Source of the DNA: Pedobacter cryoconitis
Lineage (GTDB): Bacteria; Bacteroidota; Bacteroidia; Sphingobacteriales; Sphingobacteriaceae
Length of the DNA: 64,000 nt
Assembly: GCF_014207135.1 (NCBI RefSeq)
Contig: NZ_JACHCC010000001.1
Coordinates: forward strand, 677,628 to 741,627
Direction: 5' to 3'
Position 1 is the stretch's first letter. The number at the start of each line of letters is the position of its first letter. Shown here in pieces: positions 1 through 7,404 of the stretch. Under the pieces are notes generated by a model. That model made no database searches, was not told where the DNA came from, and was given only the letters and a program-made list of their open reading frames with translations. Position numbers and translations under genes: made by a program.

Positions 1-2
1 AA

Positions 3-461
3 CTACTGGACAGAGAGCAGAGTATTATCTGGATGCATTTTCTGCCTATTATCCATCAGAAACGTAATGACCTCAAATTTCTTGGACAATTACTTACTGT
101 GCTTTTTAAAATTCCTGTCAAAGTAATTTTAAAAAGCACAAATGTTAAGGAGGCACCGATAGATGATGAATTGCAATTCAGATTGGGTTCAGGTGCTTTA
201 GGTATAAATTCAATCATTGGAAGCAGTTTCTTAACTGATGAAGAGGAGGTACAGATCAATGTAGGTCCTGCACCGATCAGTAAACTAGTCAATTTCATGC
301 CAGGCACAGCACATGCTCATCTGATAGATCTGGCTGTGTCTTATCTTTTACCTGTTGAAACAGAAGTCAGTACTTATCTGATTGCTGATGAGCAGAATAA
401 GATAGGCTCTCTGGGGGTTGAAAGTGATAATGCTTATCTGGGTTATACCGTATATCTTTAA
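3..461 (+). CDS. tssG: T6SS baseplate protein TssG, 3' part
   Basis: C-terminal part of TssG, a wedge subunit of the T6SS baseplate that works with TssF and TssE in the cytoplasm. The frame is open to the left edge, so the gene starts outside the window; the ATG at 33 is internal. What is seen: a short conserved block GALGINSIIG, then a block ending in INVGPAPISKLVNFMPG, which matches the TssG pattern of LG..tilG followed by an igP....l..f.PG motif, and a final beta-rich stretch. The gene is convergent with tssF and their stop codons overlap by 4 bases (458-461). TssK and TssN were not found and may lie further left. The family call rests on motif pattern and context. Confidence 0.75.
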   Translation, partial: LLDREQSIIWMHFLPIIHQKRNDLKFLGQLLTVLFKIPVKVILKSTNVKEAPIDDELQFRLGSGALGINSIIGSSFLTDEEEVQINVGPAPISKLVNFMPGTAHAHLIDLAVSYLLPVETEVSTYLIADEQNKIGSLGVESDNAYLGYTVYL

Positions 462-2308
462 TTCAGCAGCAACCTGTAATGAATGTTCATGGTACTTCGG
501 ATTTCCAGTTTTGATTTAGTGAGGCTGAGCATAGATTTCCATTCTTCTTCATTTAACTCATTCTGATGTGCCGGGGTAATCAGAATATCAGTGGTTTTAA
601 GAAATCCTTCCTTTGGATTTTGTGCTGGTATAAGGCCTTTACGAATGGTTACTGTCTTTATCTTGCCACCCAGCTCATAGAAACAGAAATTAATAATATC
701 CGACTGCGTTACCAGCCTGTTGCCAGTAGTAAGTCCGTATTTATAAGCCTGGACCCTGTTCGTGGCATTTAATCTTGACCTTCCGCCTTTTGAGTTGCTC
801 AATAAAATAAGGCTCTCAGGAATGATCTTACTGCTCTCAAACGCTTGTAGTGTACTTCCAGATCTGATCTGGTTACCAAGCTCTGCATTGGTTGACCAAA
901 ATTCAAGAAAGAGTATATCTGCATTATTCAGCGGCTTGACAATAATATAGTTCAGCAGTTCTTTAATGGCAATTAGTTGTGCTTTTGTTTTTTGCTCAAT
1001 AATAGAGATGTTTTGTTCCAGTTCTTTTAAGGAACTATTGAGGAAATCAGACCCATAAGCTGAGAATGCAGCTTTCTCGTCCCTTAATAATTCAAAAAGA
1101 TAATCTACAATTTCCTTTGCGTTTCGGTTGTCGAAACGTTCAGATCCACCATAACGAATTGAATAAGAACCTGCATTAGTATCATCTTCATGGTTGTGCG
1201 GAATTTCAGTATAGGCATTTCCGAGTTTGTCTGTCAGCGAATGGACGCATAAAAACTGATCATGATCCTGAAGTTTGATGGGCATAATATTAGTCATCAT
1301 CTTGAGACGATGTTTAAAATCATGTAGTCTTTTATTGACTACGGGAAACCCATTGATTGAAACATGCAATTCATCCAGCATAACTTCTGTAATAGCAGCT
1401 GGGAAAACAACTTTAAGCCAGAGCATAGGTTTTTTGAAGCTGGTGAGGGCTGTCTGAAATGTAGTTTCGAATTCCTTAGGATAAAGCTGTAAGTAAGGTT
1501 GTTCGGGAAATATATTTTCTTCATCTACAGTGAGAAATCTGTTGGAGTAGAACGCTTTAACATCTTCTGTAATCAGGTTTAATATATCCTGGTTTTCAAA
1601 AGGAGATTGTCTGTCATGCGCCGGGTCTATATAGAATTTATCCATAGACAGGTTTAAGGGCAGATCGTTTAAAACCCATTTAGTTAAACTAAGCAGATCA
1701 TAAACACTATCATTAACGACGTAATTCCGCCAGTCAAAATAGAAATTGAGACCAGTGAGCTGCGCCAGTGCCGGTGGATTTTCTATACCAATATAGAGTG
1801 TATTTTTATCCAGGGCTTCTGCTGGGTTACTATGGTTAAGTAATGACTTATTGTGTTGATTGTCAATTTTAAACAGGTTTGTTCCATTGGCCAGGTAAGC
1901 TATCGTTGAATTGAAAATTTTAACAGGTTTTAAAGGACTGAAGAAGATATCGGTTGTGTTTTCCCCGTTGCTTTCATTTTTGTCTTTTAGTCTTTTCTTA
2001 AAAAAAAATTGTGATTTCGTATCTACAATCTCTGTTGTTTCTATAGAACGCGCATGAAGAATAGCATGGGCAGGTAGGGCAGAGGTCAGTGTGTCTGAAG
2101 CTAGAATACGTGATATTCTGTCCAGAATCCTGTTTTCCAGATTTTTTACATCATTTGAAACATTGAATAGTTCTGTGCTCAGGGCTTCAATTAATAACTT
2201 GACCATGGGATCAAAATCATTCGTGTTTTTTATACCCCAATAGTCCAGTGCATTTTTTAAAATTCTATTCCTGATTTCATCTTTTGAAGAGTAAAAAATA
2301 TGTTTCAT
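458..2308 (-). CDS. tssF: T6SS baseplate protein TssF
   Basis: 616-residue protein of the TssF (VasA/ImpG) family, the large wedge component of the T6SS baseplate. The N-terminus (residues 1-75) has the family layout: a helical start with DEIRNRILKNA, then FDPMVKLLIEALSTELFN and a helix with NRILDRISRIL. This is followed by the ALPAHAILHARS segment that resembles the TssF 'rPahailha.P' motif, and a long beta-rich body. The C-terminal part contains NRVQAYKYGLTTGNRLVTQSDI, like the late conserved TssF region. It lies on the minus strand with tssE 140 bases upstream, and converges with tssG. Length is near the usual 600 residues. No frameshift is seen. Confidence 0.85.
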   Translation of the reverse strand: MKHIFYSSKDEIRNRILKNALDYWGIKNTNDFDPMVKLLIEALSTELFNVSNDVKNLENRILDRISRILASDTLTSALPAHAILHARSIETTEIVDTKSQFFFKKRLKDKNESNGENTTDIFFSPLKPVKIFNSTIAYLANGTNLFKIDNQHNKSLLNHSNPAEALDKNTLYIGIENPPALAQLTGLNFYFDWRNYVVNDSVYDLLSLTKWVLNDLPLNLSMDKFYIDPAHDRQSPFENQDILNLITEDVKAFYSNRFLTVDEENIFPEQPYLQLYPKEFETTFQTALTSFKKPMLWLKVVFPAAITEVMLDELHVSINGFPVVNKRLHDFKHRLKMMTNIMPIKLQDHDQFLCVHSLTDKLGNAYTEIPHNHEDDTNAGSYSIRYGGSERFDNRNAKEIVDYLFELLRDEKAAFSAYGSDFLNSSLKELEQNISIIEQKTKAQLIAIKELLNYIIVKPLNNADILFLEFWSTNAELGNQIRSGSTLQAFESSKIIPESLILLSNSKGGRSRLNATNRVQAYKYGLTTGNRLVTQSDIINFCFYELGGKIKTVTIRKGLIPAQNPKEGFLKTTDILITPAHQNELNEEEWKSMLSLTKSKLEIRSTMNIHYRLLLN

Positions 2309-2448
2309 CCTGTTTATATTATTTTTATCGGTGATGAAGCTGCCATAAAAAATGGCGGTTCCATCCTGTTTGTATTGTGTCTAATGATATGTTGATGTCG
2401 TGCTGTATATAAAACAGTTCAATGTTTCCTTAAAATAGAACACTATAG

Positions 2449-2883
2449 CTAGCTGGATAATGGACTTAAGAATAAGCCAGTGTTAAAATAATACTTTTCT
2501 CCTGTAATATTCATCTTACCCCGGATAGAAATGTCCACTTTTTTCTTTATTTCTGTAACATTTTTGAAAGAAAATTTCTTTTCTACCTCACTCATATTAA
2601 TCTCTACCTCTACCTGGTATAACCTAGGCTCATATTCGGTAATAGACCTTAATAACGACTGTCTGAACTTTTCTTCCCAGGTAGTCTCACTCACTATCAA
2701 TTCGAAATCCAGGTCCCATATTTCGCAGCCAAAGCTTCTGTTATGCCTGTGTTCCCCATATCTGGTGAATATAATCAGTTCTATATTTTGTGAGATAGAC
2801 TTGCCTAAGTCTGTTTCTATCAGGTCTTTGTTTTCCAGAATGTTTTTTAATCGAAATGGTTTGTTGTATAAGTAATCTGACAT
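2449..2883 (-). CDS. tssE: T6SS baseplate protein TssE (gp25-like)
   Basis: 144-residue GPW/gp25 family protein, equivalent to phage T4 gp25, which links baseplate to sheath. The start was placed at the ATG at 2881-2883 (MSDYLYNKPFRL), since the 22 residues upstream in the open frame are not typical of the family. The body has the gp25 pattern: SISQNIELIIFTRYGEHRHNRSFGCEIWDLDF, where the T/RxGE.R...FGC(e)i.d.df motif is characteristic, and then an ITEYEPRL segment that matches the conserved 'I..yEPRl' motif. It precedes tssF in the same direction and is divergent from the membrane-complex genes starting at 3041. Confidence 0.88.
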   Translation of the reverse strand: MSDYLYNKPFRLKNILENKDLIETDLGKSISQNIELIIFTRYGEHRHNRSFGCEIWDLDFELIVSETTWEEKFRQSLLRSITEYEPRLYQVEVEINMSEVEKKFSFKNVTEIKKKVDISIRGKMNITGEKYYFNTGLFLSPLSS

Positions 2884-3040
2884 ATGAAAATACTTAAGTG
2901 GAACAATAATTGGTAAACGGTTAATCAATATTACGTCCAAAAAATACAATTACGGACATAATGGGAATAAAACTTAATAAACATGTTATTATAATTTAAT
3001 TTTTTACCCTCTCAGTCTGACCATCTAATATTTACCCCTG
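2884..3040. promoter_or_regulatory. Divergent intergenic region of the T6SS cluster
   Basis: This AT-rich spacer separates tssE on the minus strand from the plus-strand envelope-complex operon, so promoters for both directions are expected here. I could not match a clean Bacteroidota -33/-7 pair (TTTG and TAnnTTTG) in either direction, so only the location is supported. Confidence 0.3.
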
Positions 3041-3562
3041 ATGAAACCTATAAACGCTCTGGAACTAAACAAGTCATACCGGCTATTTATTTTTAACTTC
3101 ATTGCCCTTACTGTTTTTGCAGTTCTCTGTGTTTATCTTTTTTTTGCGTCTTCAAAGTATGAGTATCAATTACTTGAAAAGGAAGTTAAACAGACTGACC
3201 AGCTTCTTGCCAAAAGAAAAGATATCAATACCAGGTTTGATATGATCCTGCTGAGATTCAAACAGCTTTCAAAATATACTTCTATTAATTCTGAGGAGAT
3301 GAACAACCAGGCTATTATGCTGGAAGATATTCAGAATGCGAATTTTAAGATCAAAGAAATTATCAAAAAGGAGCAGTCACCAGTAAGCAGTTTTCTTTTA
3401 TATAAGAAAATGACTGATGATGTATCCCAGATGGCCGGCATACAGGATTCATTATTCACAACCAGATTTCAGATAGAAAACGTCAAGACCCAACTTGACG
3501 GATGCTTTAAAACGAACCAGTCTGCTGCAAAGAAAATAAGAGGAGGAAGATTTACCAGGTAA
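3041..3562 (+). CDS. T6SS membrane-complex protein, TssO-type (tentative)
   Basis: 173-residue bitopic inner-membrane protein. One transmembrane helix lies at about residues 15-34 (LFIFNFIALTVFAVLCVYLFF), preceded by a short cytoplasmic tail and followed by a coiled-coil-rich periplasmic part (residues 35-150). Size, topology and position before a PKD protein and TssR fit the small subunits of the Bacteroidota-specific T6SS membrane complex (TssN, Q, O, P, R), which replaces the TssJLM complex of Pseudomonadota. I cannot decide between TssO and a related subunit from sequence alone. It is first in a plus-strand operon, with 2 bases to the next gene. Confidence 0.55.
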   Translation: MKPINALELNKSYRLFIFNFIALTVFAVLCVYLFFASSKYEYQLLEKEVKQTDQLLAKRKDINTRFDMILLRFKQLSKYTSINSEEMNNQAIMLEDIQNANFKIKEIIKKEQSPVSSFLLYKKMTDDVSQMAGIQDSLFTTRFQIENVKTQLDGCFKTNQSAAKKIRGGRFTR

Positions 3563-3564
3563 TT

Positions 3565-4059
3565 ATGATTAAACTAAGTATTAAAGAACGAAGAGAACAG
3601 TTCCTGTTTTTTATCGGAATATTTCTGTTCACCACTGCGCTGTTGAGTTTCGGGTTATTTTATGATTATAACGACGGACGCATGGTTTCTAAGAAAGATC
3701 TTGCCGATAAGCTCGAACAGAATGCAGATTTTGAAAAAACTGTTAAAGAACAGAGACCTACTGTAGACACAAGCTACAAATCTATCATGACTTTTGATCC
3801 CGGGGTACAGGCTGTTTTCCTGGAAAATGATATCAAAAACTCTTTGGCTTCCATTAAATCGAATTATGATAGGAAAGCCTATGATCAGCGCTATAAAACC
3901 TTTCTCCAGGTTTCCCAATTATACAGTGCACTGTTTTATAACAGGCGTGAGCTTAAAGGGAATAGAAATGATATGGACAGGTTAAATAAATCACTCGAAG
4001 ACTGTAAACTCTCTACTCGTCAGCTAAGACAAACAATAGGTAGCGTAAGTAATAAATAA
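3565..4059 (+). CDS. tssO: T6SS membrane-complex protein TssO (tentative)
   Basis: 164-residue protein with a charged cytoplasmic start (KLSIKERREQ), one membrane helix at about residues 13-32 (FLFFIGIFLFTTALLSFGLFY) and a helical, charged periplasmic region. The architecture repeats that of the preceding gene: short N-tail, single helix, coiled coil. The N-terminal pattern agrees best with what I remember of TssO, but the symbol is tentative. The gene lies 2 bases after its neighbour and 19 bases before the PKD protein, so the group is probably translated from one mRNA. Expected role: inner-membrane part of the T6SS envelope anchor. Confidence 0.55.
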   Translation: MIKLSIKERREQFLFFIGIFLFTTALLSFGLFYDYNDGRMVSKKDLADKLEQNADFEKTVKEQRPTVDTSYKSIMTFDPGVQAVFLENDIKNSLASIKSNYDRKAYDQRYKTFLQVSQLYSALFYNRRELKGNRNDMDRLNKSLEDCKLSTRQLRQTIGSVSNK

Positions 4060-4078
4060 TAAACCAAAACATAAACAT

Positions 4079-5029
4079 ATGGCCGAGACTAATACTAGTA
4101 ATGGAAAATCAGTAAGCAGTAATTCACAGGGATATATATTTCTGTACATTTTTATTGCAATTCTGATCATTGCAGCCCTTATCTTTTTATTAAAGAGTTC
4201 GTTTTTTGATAAACGTACAGTGGATGCAAGGATTTTAAAAGATGAGATGTACCTGAATGAGGACCTTGTATTTACTGATAATACAAGAAGTGCGAAAAAA
4301 TGGCTCTGGGAGTTCGGAAACGGGGCAAAATCTACTACACAAAACGGAAGTTACCGTTATCAGAAATCAGGATCTTATATTATCAGATTAACTGTTGACG
4401 GAGAATTAAAAGAACAGTTTCCAGTGACTGTGCGTGATACTGTTATTGCCGCTCAGGATACTATGGTCACGATCAGCGGACCTACCTCCGGGGTGGTCAA
4501 TGAGGAAGTCAGGGTTGAAGCCGAGGGGAAAGCCAATCAGTTTGAATGGTCTTTTGGAGAAACCAACAGGGTTGATGTGAAGGGAAGAACAGCTTTGTAC
4601 ACTTTCCATACACCGGGTAAATTCCTGGTGAAGTTAACTACAGACAGAAGCCACAGACCTATTTACCACACTATTTTTATCACAGACCCGAATGCTGAGC
4701 TGGAGACTGATATGGTGGTACCGGGTGAAGGAGAGCGTAAGGTAATTGATGATATCAGGGCCCGTTTACAAGCCATCGCCAACGGAGCAGATTTTAATAC
4801 AAATTATTACTACCTGATCCGTAAGTATATGTGTAACAACGAAAAGGTTACTGTAGCTGTAGAACAGGACAGTATTAAAAAATCGAGTGATTTTTATTCT
4901 TATTGCATGGGACTGACTTTCGGCGGAGAGATTGTCGTGGATGAAGCGCAATTAACTATCAGCCCTAATTCTGCCTGCGCGACCCTGGTTAATATTAAAC
5001 AACACTCAGCCAATACCGTAAAAAAATAA
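4079..5029 (+). CDS. tssP: T6SS membrane-complex protein with PKD-like domains (TssP-type)
   Basis: 316-residue protein with a hydrophilic Ser/Asn-rich start, a single membrane helix at about residues 20-41 (IFLYIFIAILIIAALIFLL), and then two PKD/Ig-like beta domains facing the periplasm. PKD signatures are visible: WLWEFGNGAKS with a later YRYQKSGSYIIRLTV, and FEWSFGETNRVDVKG with a later YTFHTPGKFLVKLTT. The C-terminal 100 residues form a further, unrecognised domain with two Cys residues. The PKD-containing bitopic protein directly before TssR matches the TssP subunit of the Bacteroidota T6SS membrane complex; the letter is inferred from this context. It ends 4 bases before tssR. Confidence 0.65.
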   Translation: MAETNTSNGKSVSSNSQGYIFLYIFIAILIIAALIFLLKSSFFDKRTVDARILKDEMYLNEDLVFTDNTRSAKKWLWEFGNGAKSTTQNGSYRYQKSGSYIIRLTVDGELKEQFPVTVRDTVIAAQDTMVTISGPTSGVVNEEVRVEAEGKANQFEWSFGETNRVDVKGRTALYTFHTPGKFLVKLTTDRSHRPIYHTIFITDPNAELETDMVVPGEGERKVIDDIRARLQAIANGADFNTNYYYLIRKYMCNNEKVTVAVEQDSIKKSSDFYSYCMGLTFGGEIVVDEAQLTISPNSACATLVNIKQHSANTVKK

Positions 5030-5033
5030 TCCT

Positions 5034-7394
5034 ATGAAAAGAGTTATATCCCTCACTATATTGATTGCCCAGACTGCTTTTGTGATGGCCCAGTCGCCGT
5101 CTGCATTTGGGAAAAAAGTTAAATACATGCCTAAGGCTTATGCTAAACCATCAGCCAATACCAATCTGGGCGAAGATGGTGGTAAAACCAGTCTTCCCTG
5201 GATCGTTTTCTCGGATAGAGATGAGAATTACACGACGACTGCTCCGGGAGGAAGTCTGATTATGAAAAAGCTGAATTTTATGGAACCTTTCTATGTTTCA
5301 AAAGAAGAAAACGGCTATCTCAAACTGATCAAATACAAAGCTGGAATGATCAGGGGAAGAAAGATCAATGATAAGAAAAGCGCTATAAGTTATGGCTGGA
5401 TCCCAAAATCCAAGTTATTATTATGGCAGAGATCTTATTCGAACCAGAAAACAGGTTATCCTGAGAAATCGATCGCTATTATTACTGGTAAAGTACCTTT
5501 AACAGAATCTAAGTTTTATTATGATAATACAGATTCAGCTTATGTTTATAGTTCTCCCGAACTGAAGAAAAAGGTGACAAAAGTGAGGTTGCATGAGATC
5601 AGTTATATTTTTAAAAAATCTGAGGATGGTAAGAAATACCTGATCGGCAATGAAGACCAGCTGGTAGCTGATAGTGCCAGGAAAAGTATTTATGGCTGGG
5701 TAGCAGCCGATGCAGTGCATAGCTGGGGAGACCGTCTGTATCTGACCCCGTCAAAAATAAATTCTTACGAACAGAGCGATTCAGTCTCCATGGCTTTAAA
5801 TGGTGTACATATGGATCCGCTTTTGTCAGCAAATGATATCATTCTGAGAAGTGCCCCGGTGGTGGCTGATGATGGTGCTGGAAACTATACTTTAGGTGTA
5901 GCCAGTGATGTTTATGATAAATCTAACAATAAACTGATTACGATTAACGGATCGACACTTTCCTATCTGACTTATCTGGATCTGAGAAAAAATATCCATC
6001 AGATCAATGTGATTTTTGTGGTAGATGGAGGTAGTCCGATGGCAAGATATTTTTCAGGGTTAACGAATACTATTCAGTCTTTTGAGAATATTTTTAATGA
6101 TTATGGTAAAAAGCACAGGATAAATTATGGTGCTGTGGTTTATAGAAATGAATTGCAGGGAACATTAGCCACTCCGGCAGTTTCGCCTGATTACAGAAAA
6201 TTAATGAGTTTCCTTTCCACTGAAGCAAAGAAAACAGAAAGATTTAATGGAAGAATTTCGGCAGAACCTGTTTTTGAAGGGGTTAAGGCAGGTCTAAACT
6301 TAATCAAAAATCATAGAAATGAAACCAATCTGATTGTATTAATCGGAAGTACAGGAAATGAAGTAACTTCTTCTTATAAGCTTAGTCAGCTGACTGAAGA
6401 ATTTGCAAGGGCAGATGCGAGATTACTGGCTATCCAACTGTATAGTGATTACGATCAGCTGTTCAATAATTTTGTGCTACAATCTAAAAAGCTAGTTTCT
6501 GAAGCTGCTGTGTATTCGGCGGATAAAAAGAAGAGGTTTTTAGTCAAAGGAGAAGGTTTGAATAATACCCAGGCTTATAATACCAGCAGATTGGATTCAA
6601 TTTCTTATTATCTGGATTATCCCAAGAATAGTCTGATCCAGGGTGGAGTAGTTTTCCCAACTAAGGGCTCAGTGAATTCGAATGAGTCTATGAACATTGC
6701 CATGAGACGTTTCATCAAAGAAACTGATATGGACATCAATAACCAGGTAAGTTCTTTAGACAGCGCCTTCAGGTTAACCGGTATAGCCAGGAAAAATCTC
6801 TCGCCAATTGTAGAGAGCCAGTTGAGTGCCCCTGTTGGTGACGAGGTTGCCGATAAAATGCCGCATAATGGATTTAAGTATTATATGACATCTTCTGTTC
6901 ATTCGGATATCGTGTCCAAGAATAAAGATTTATTGCAATATGCTTTGATTCTGAACAGTATGGAGTATAAACAGATCAATGATATCTTTTCATTAATGAT
7001 CGGTCAAAATCTCCAGGCGGATCAGTCTTCTTTCAGAAGAAATCTGCAGAAGAATTATTTTAACATTCTGCGTAATTTACTGGATATGAATATTTCTAAA
7101 GGTCACATCAAAACTTTGACTCTGGCTACCTATTTTAAAATGGTGACAGGTTTACCGTTAACCAATGAACTGTTAAGTAAGTATACCGTATCAGATTTGA
7201 AAAATCAGAGTAAAATGCCGCAGGCAGATTTCGAATCTTATCTGAAATTCCTGATCAATTCTAACGAACAGATTAAAAGAGGTACGCAGATTGGACAGCA
7301 GTTTAATTCTAATGGAAAGAGCTACTACTACATCACGGAACAGAATTTCAGTCAGACTCCGGCTAAAGAAAATCCGGTAAAAGAAAACCCTTAG
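5034..7394 (+). CDS. tssR: T6SS periplasmic protein TssR
   Basis: 786-residue TssR, a periplasmic component found only in Bacteroidota T6SS. A Sec signal peptide is clear (MKRVISLTILIAQTAFVMAQ, cleavage near residue 20). Residues 45-235 form a beta-rich SH3-like N-terminal region, and residues 320-510 look like a von Willebrand A fold: a hydrophobic strand NVIFVVDGGSPM, where D331 with GGS resembles an altered MIDAS motif (DxSxS), and a later strand NLIVLIGSTGNE. The C-terminal 200 residues are helical. The tail ends in a short repeated PAKENPVKENP. It is last in the envelope operon, and tssH follows after 10 bases. TssR is required for function in the studied B. fragilis system. Confidence 0.88.
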   Translation: MKRVISLTILIAQTAFVMAQSPSAFGKKVKYMPKAYAKPSANTNLGEDGGKTSLPWIVFSDRDENYTTTAPGGSLIMKKLNFMEPFYVSKEENGYLKLIKYKAGMIRGRKINDKKSAISYGWIPKSKLLLWQRSYSNQKTGYPEKSIAIITGKVPLTESKFYYDNTDSAYVYSSPELKKKVTKVRLHEISYIFKKSEDGKKYLIGNEDQLVADSARKSIYGWVAADAVHSWGDRLYLTPSKINSYEQSDSVSMALNGVHMDPLLSANDIILRSAPVVADDGAGNYTLGVASDVYDKSNNKLITINGSTLSYLTYLDLRKNIHQINVIFVVDGGSPMARYFSGLTNTIQSFENIFNDYGKKHRINYGAVVYRNELQGTLATPAVSPDYRKLMSFLSTEAKKTERFNGRISAEPVFEGVKAGLNLIKNHRNETNLIVLIGSTGNEVTSSYKLSQLTEEFARADARLLAIQLYSDYDQLFNNFVLQSKKLVSEAAVYSADKKKRFLVKGEGLNNTQAYNTSRLDSISYYLDYPKNSLIQGGVVFPTKGSVNSNESMNIAMRRFIKETDMDINNQVSSLDSAFRLTGIARKNLSPIVESQLSAPVGDEVADKMPHNGFKYYMTSSVHSDIVSKNKDLLQYALILNSMEYKQINDIFSLMIGQNLQADQSSFRRNLQKNYFNILRNLLDMNISKGHIKTLTLATYFKMVTGLPLTNELLSKYTVSDLKNQSKMPQADFESYLKFLINSNEQIKRGTQIGQQFNSNGKSYYYITEQNFSQTPAKENPVKENP

Positions 7395-7404
7395 TTTCAA
7401 TATT

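Noticed and set aside
2449..2949. TssE starting at 2949
   Set aside because: The extra 22 residues are hydrophobic and atypical; the ATG at 2883 begins the family-like sequence.
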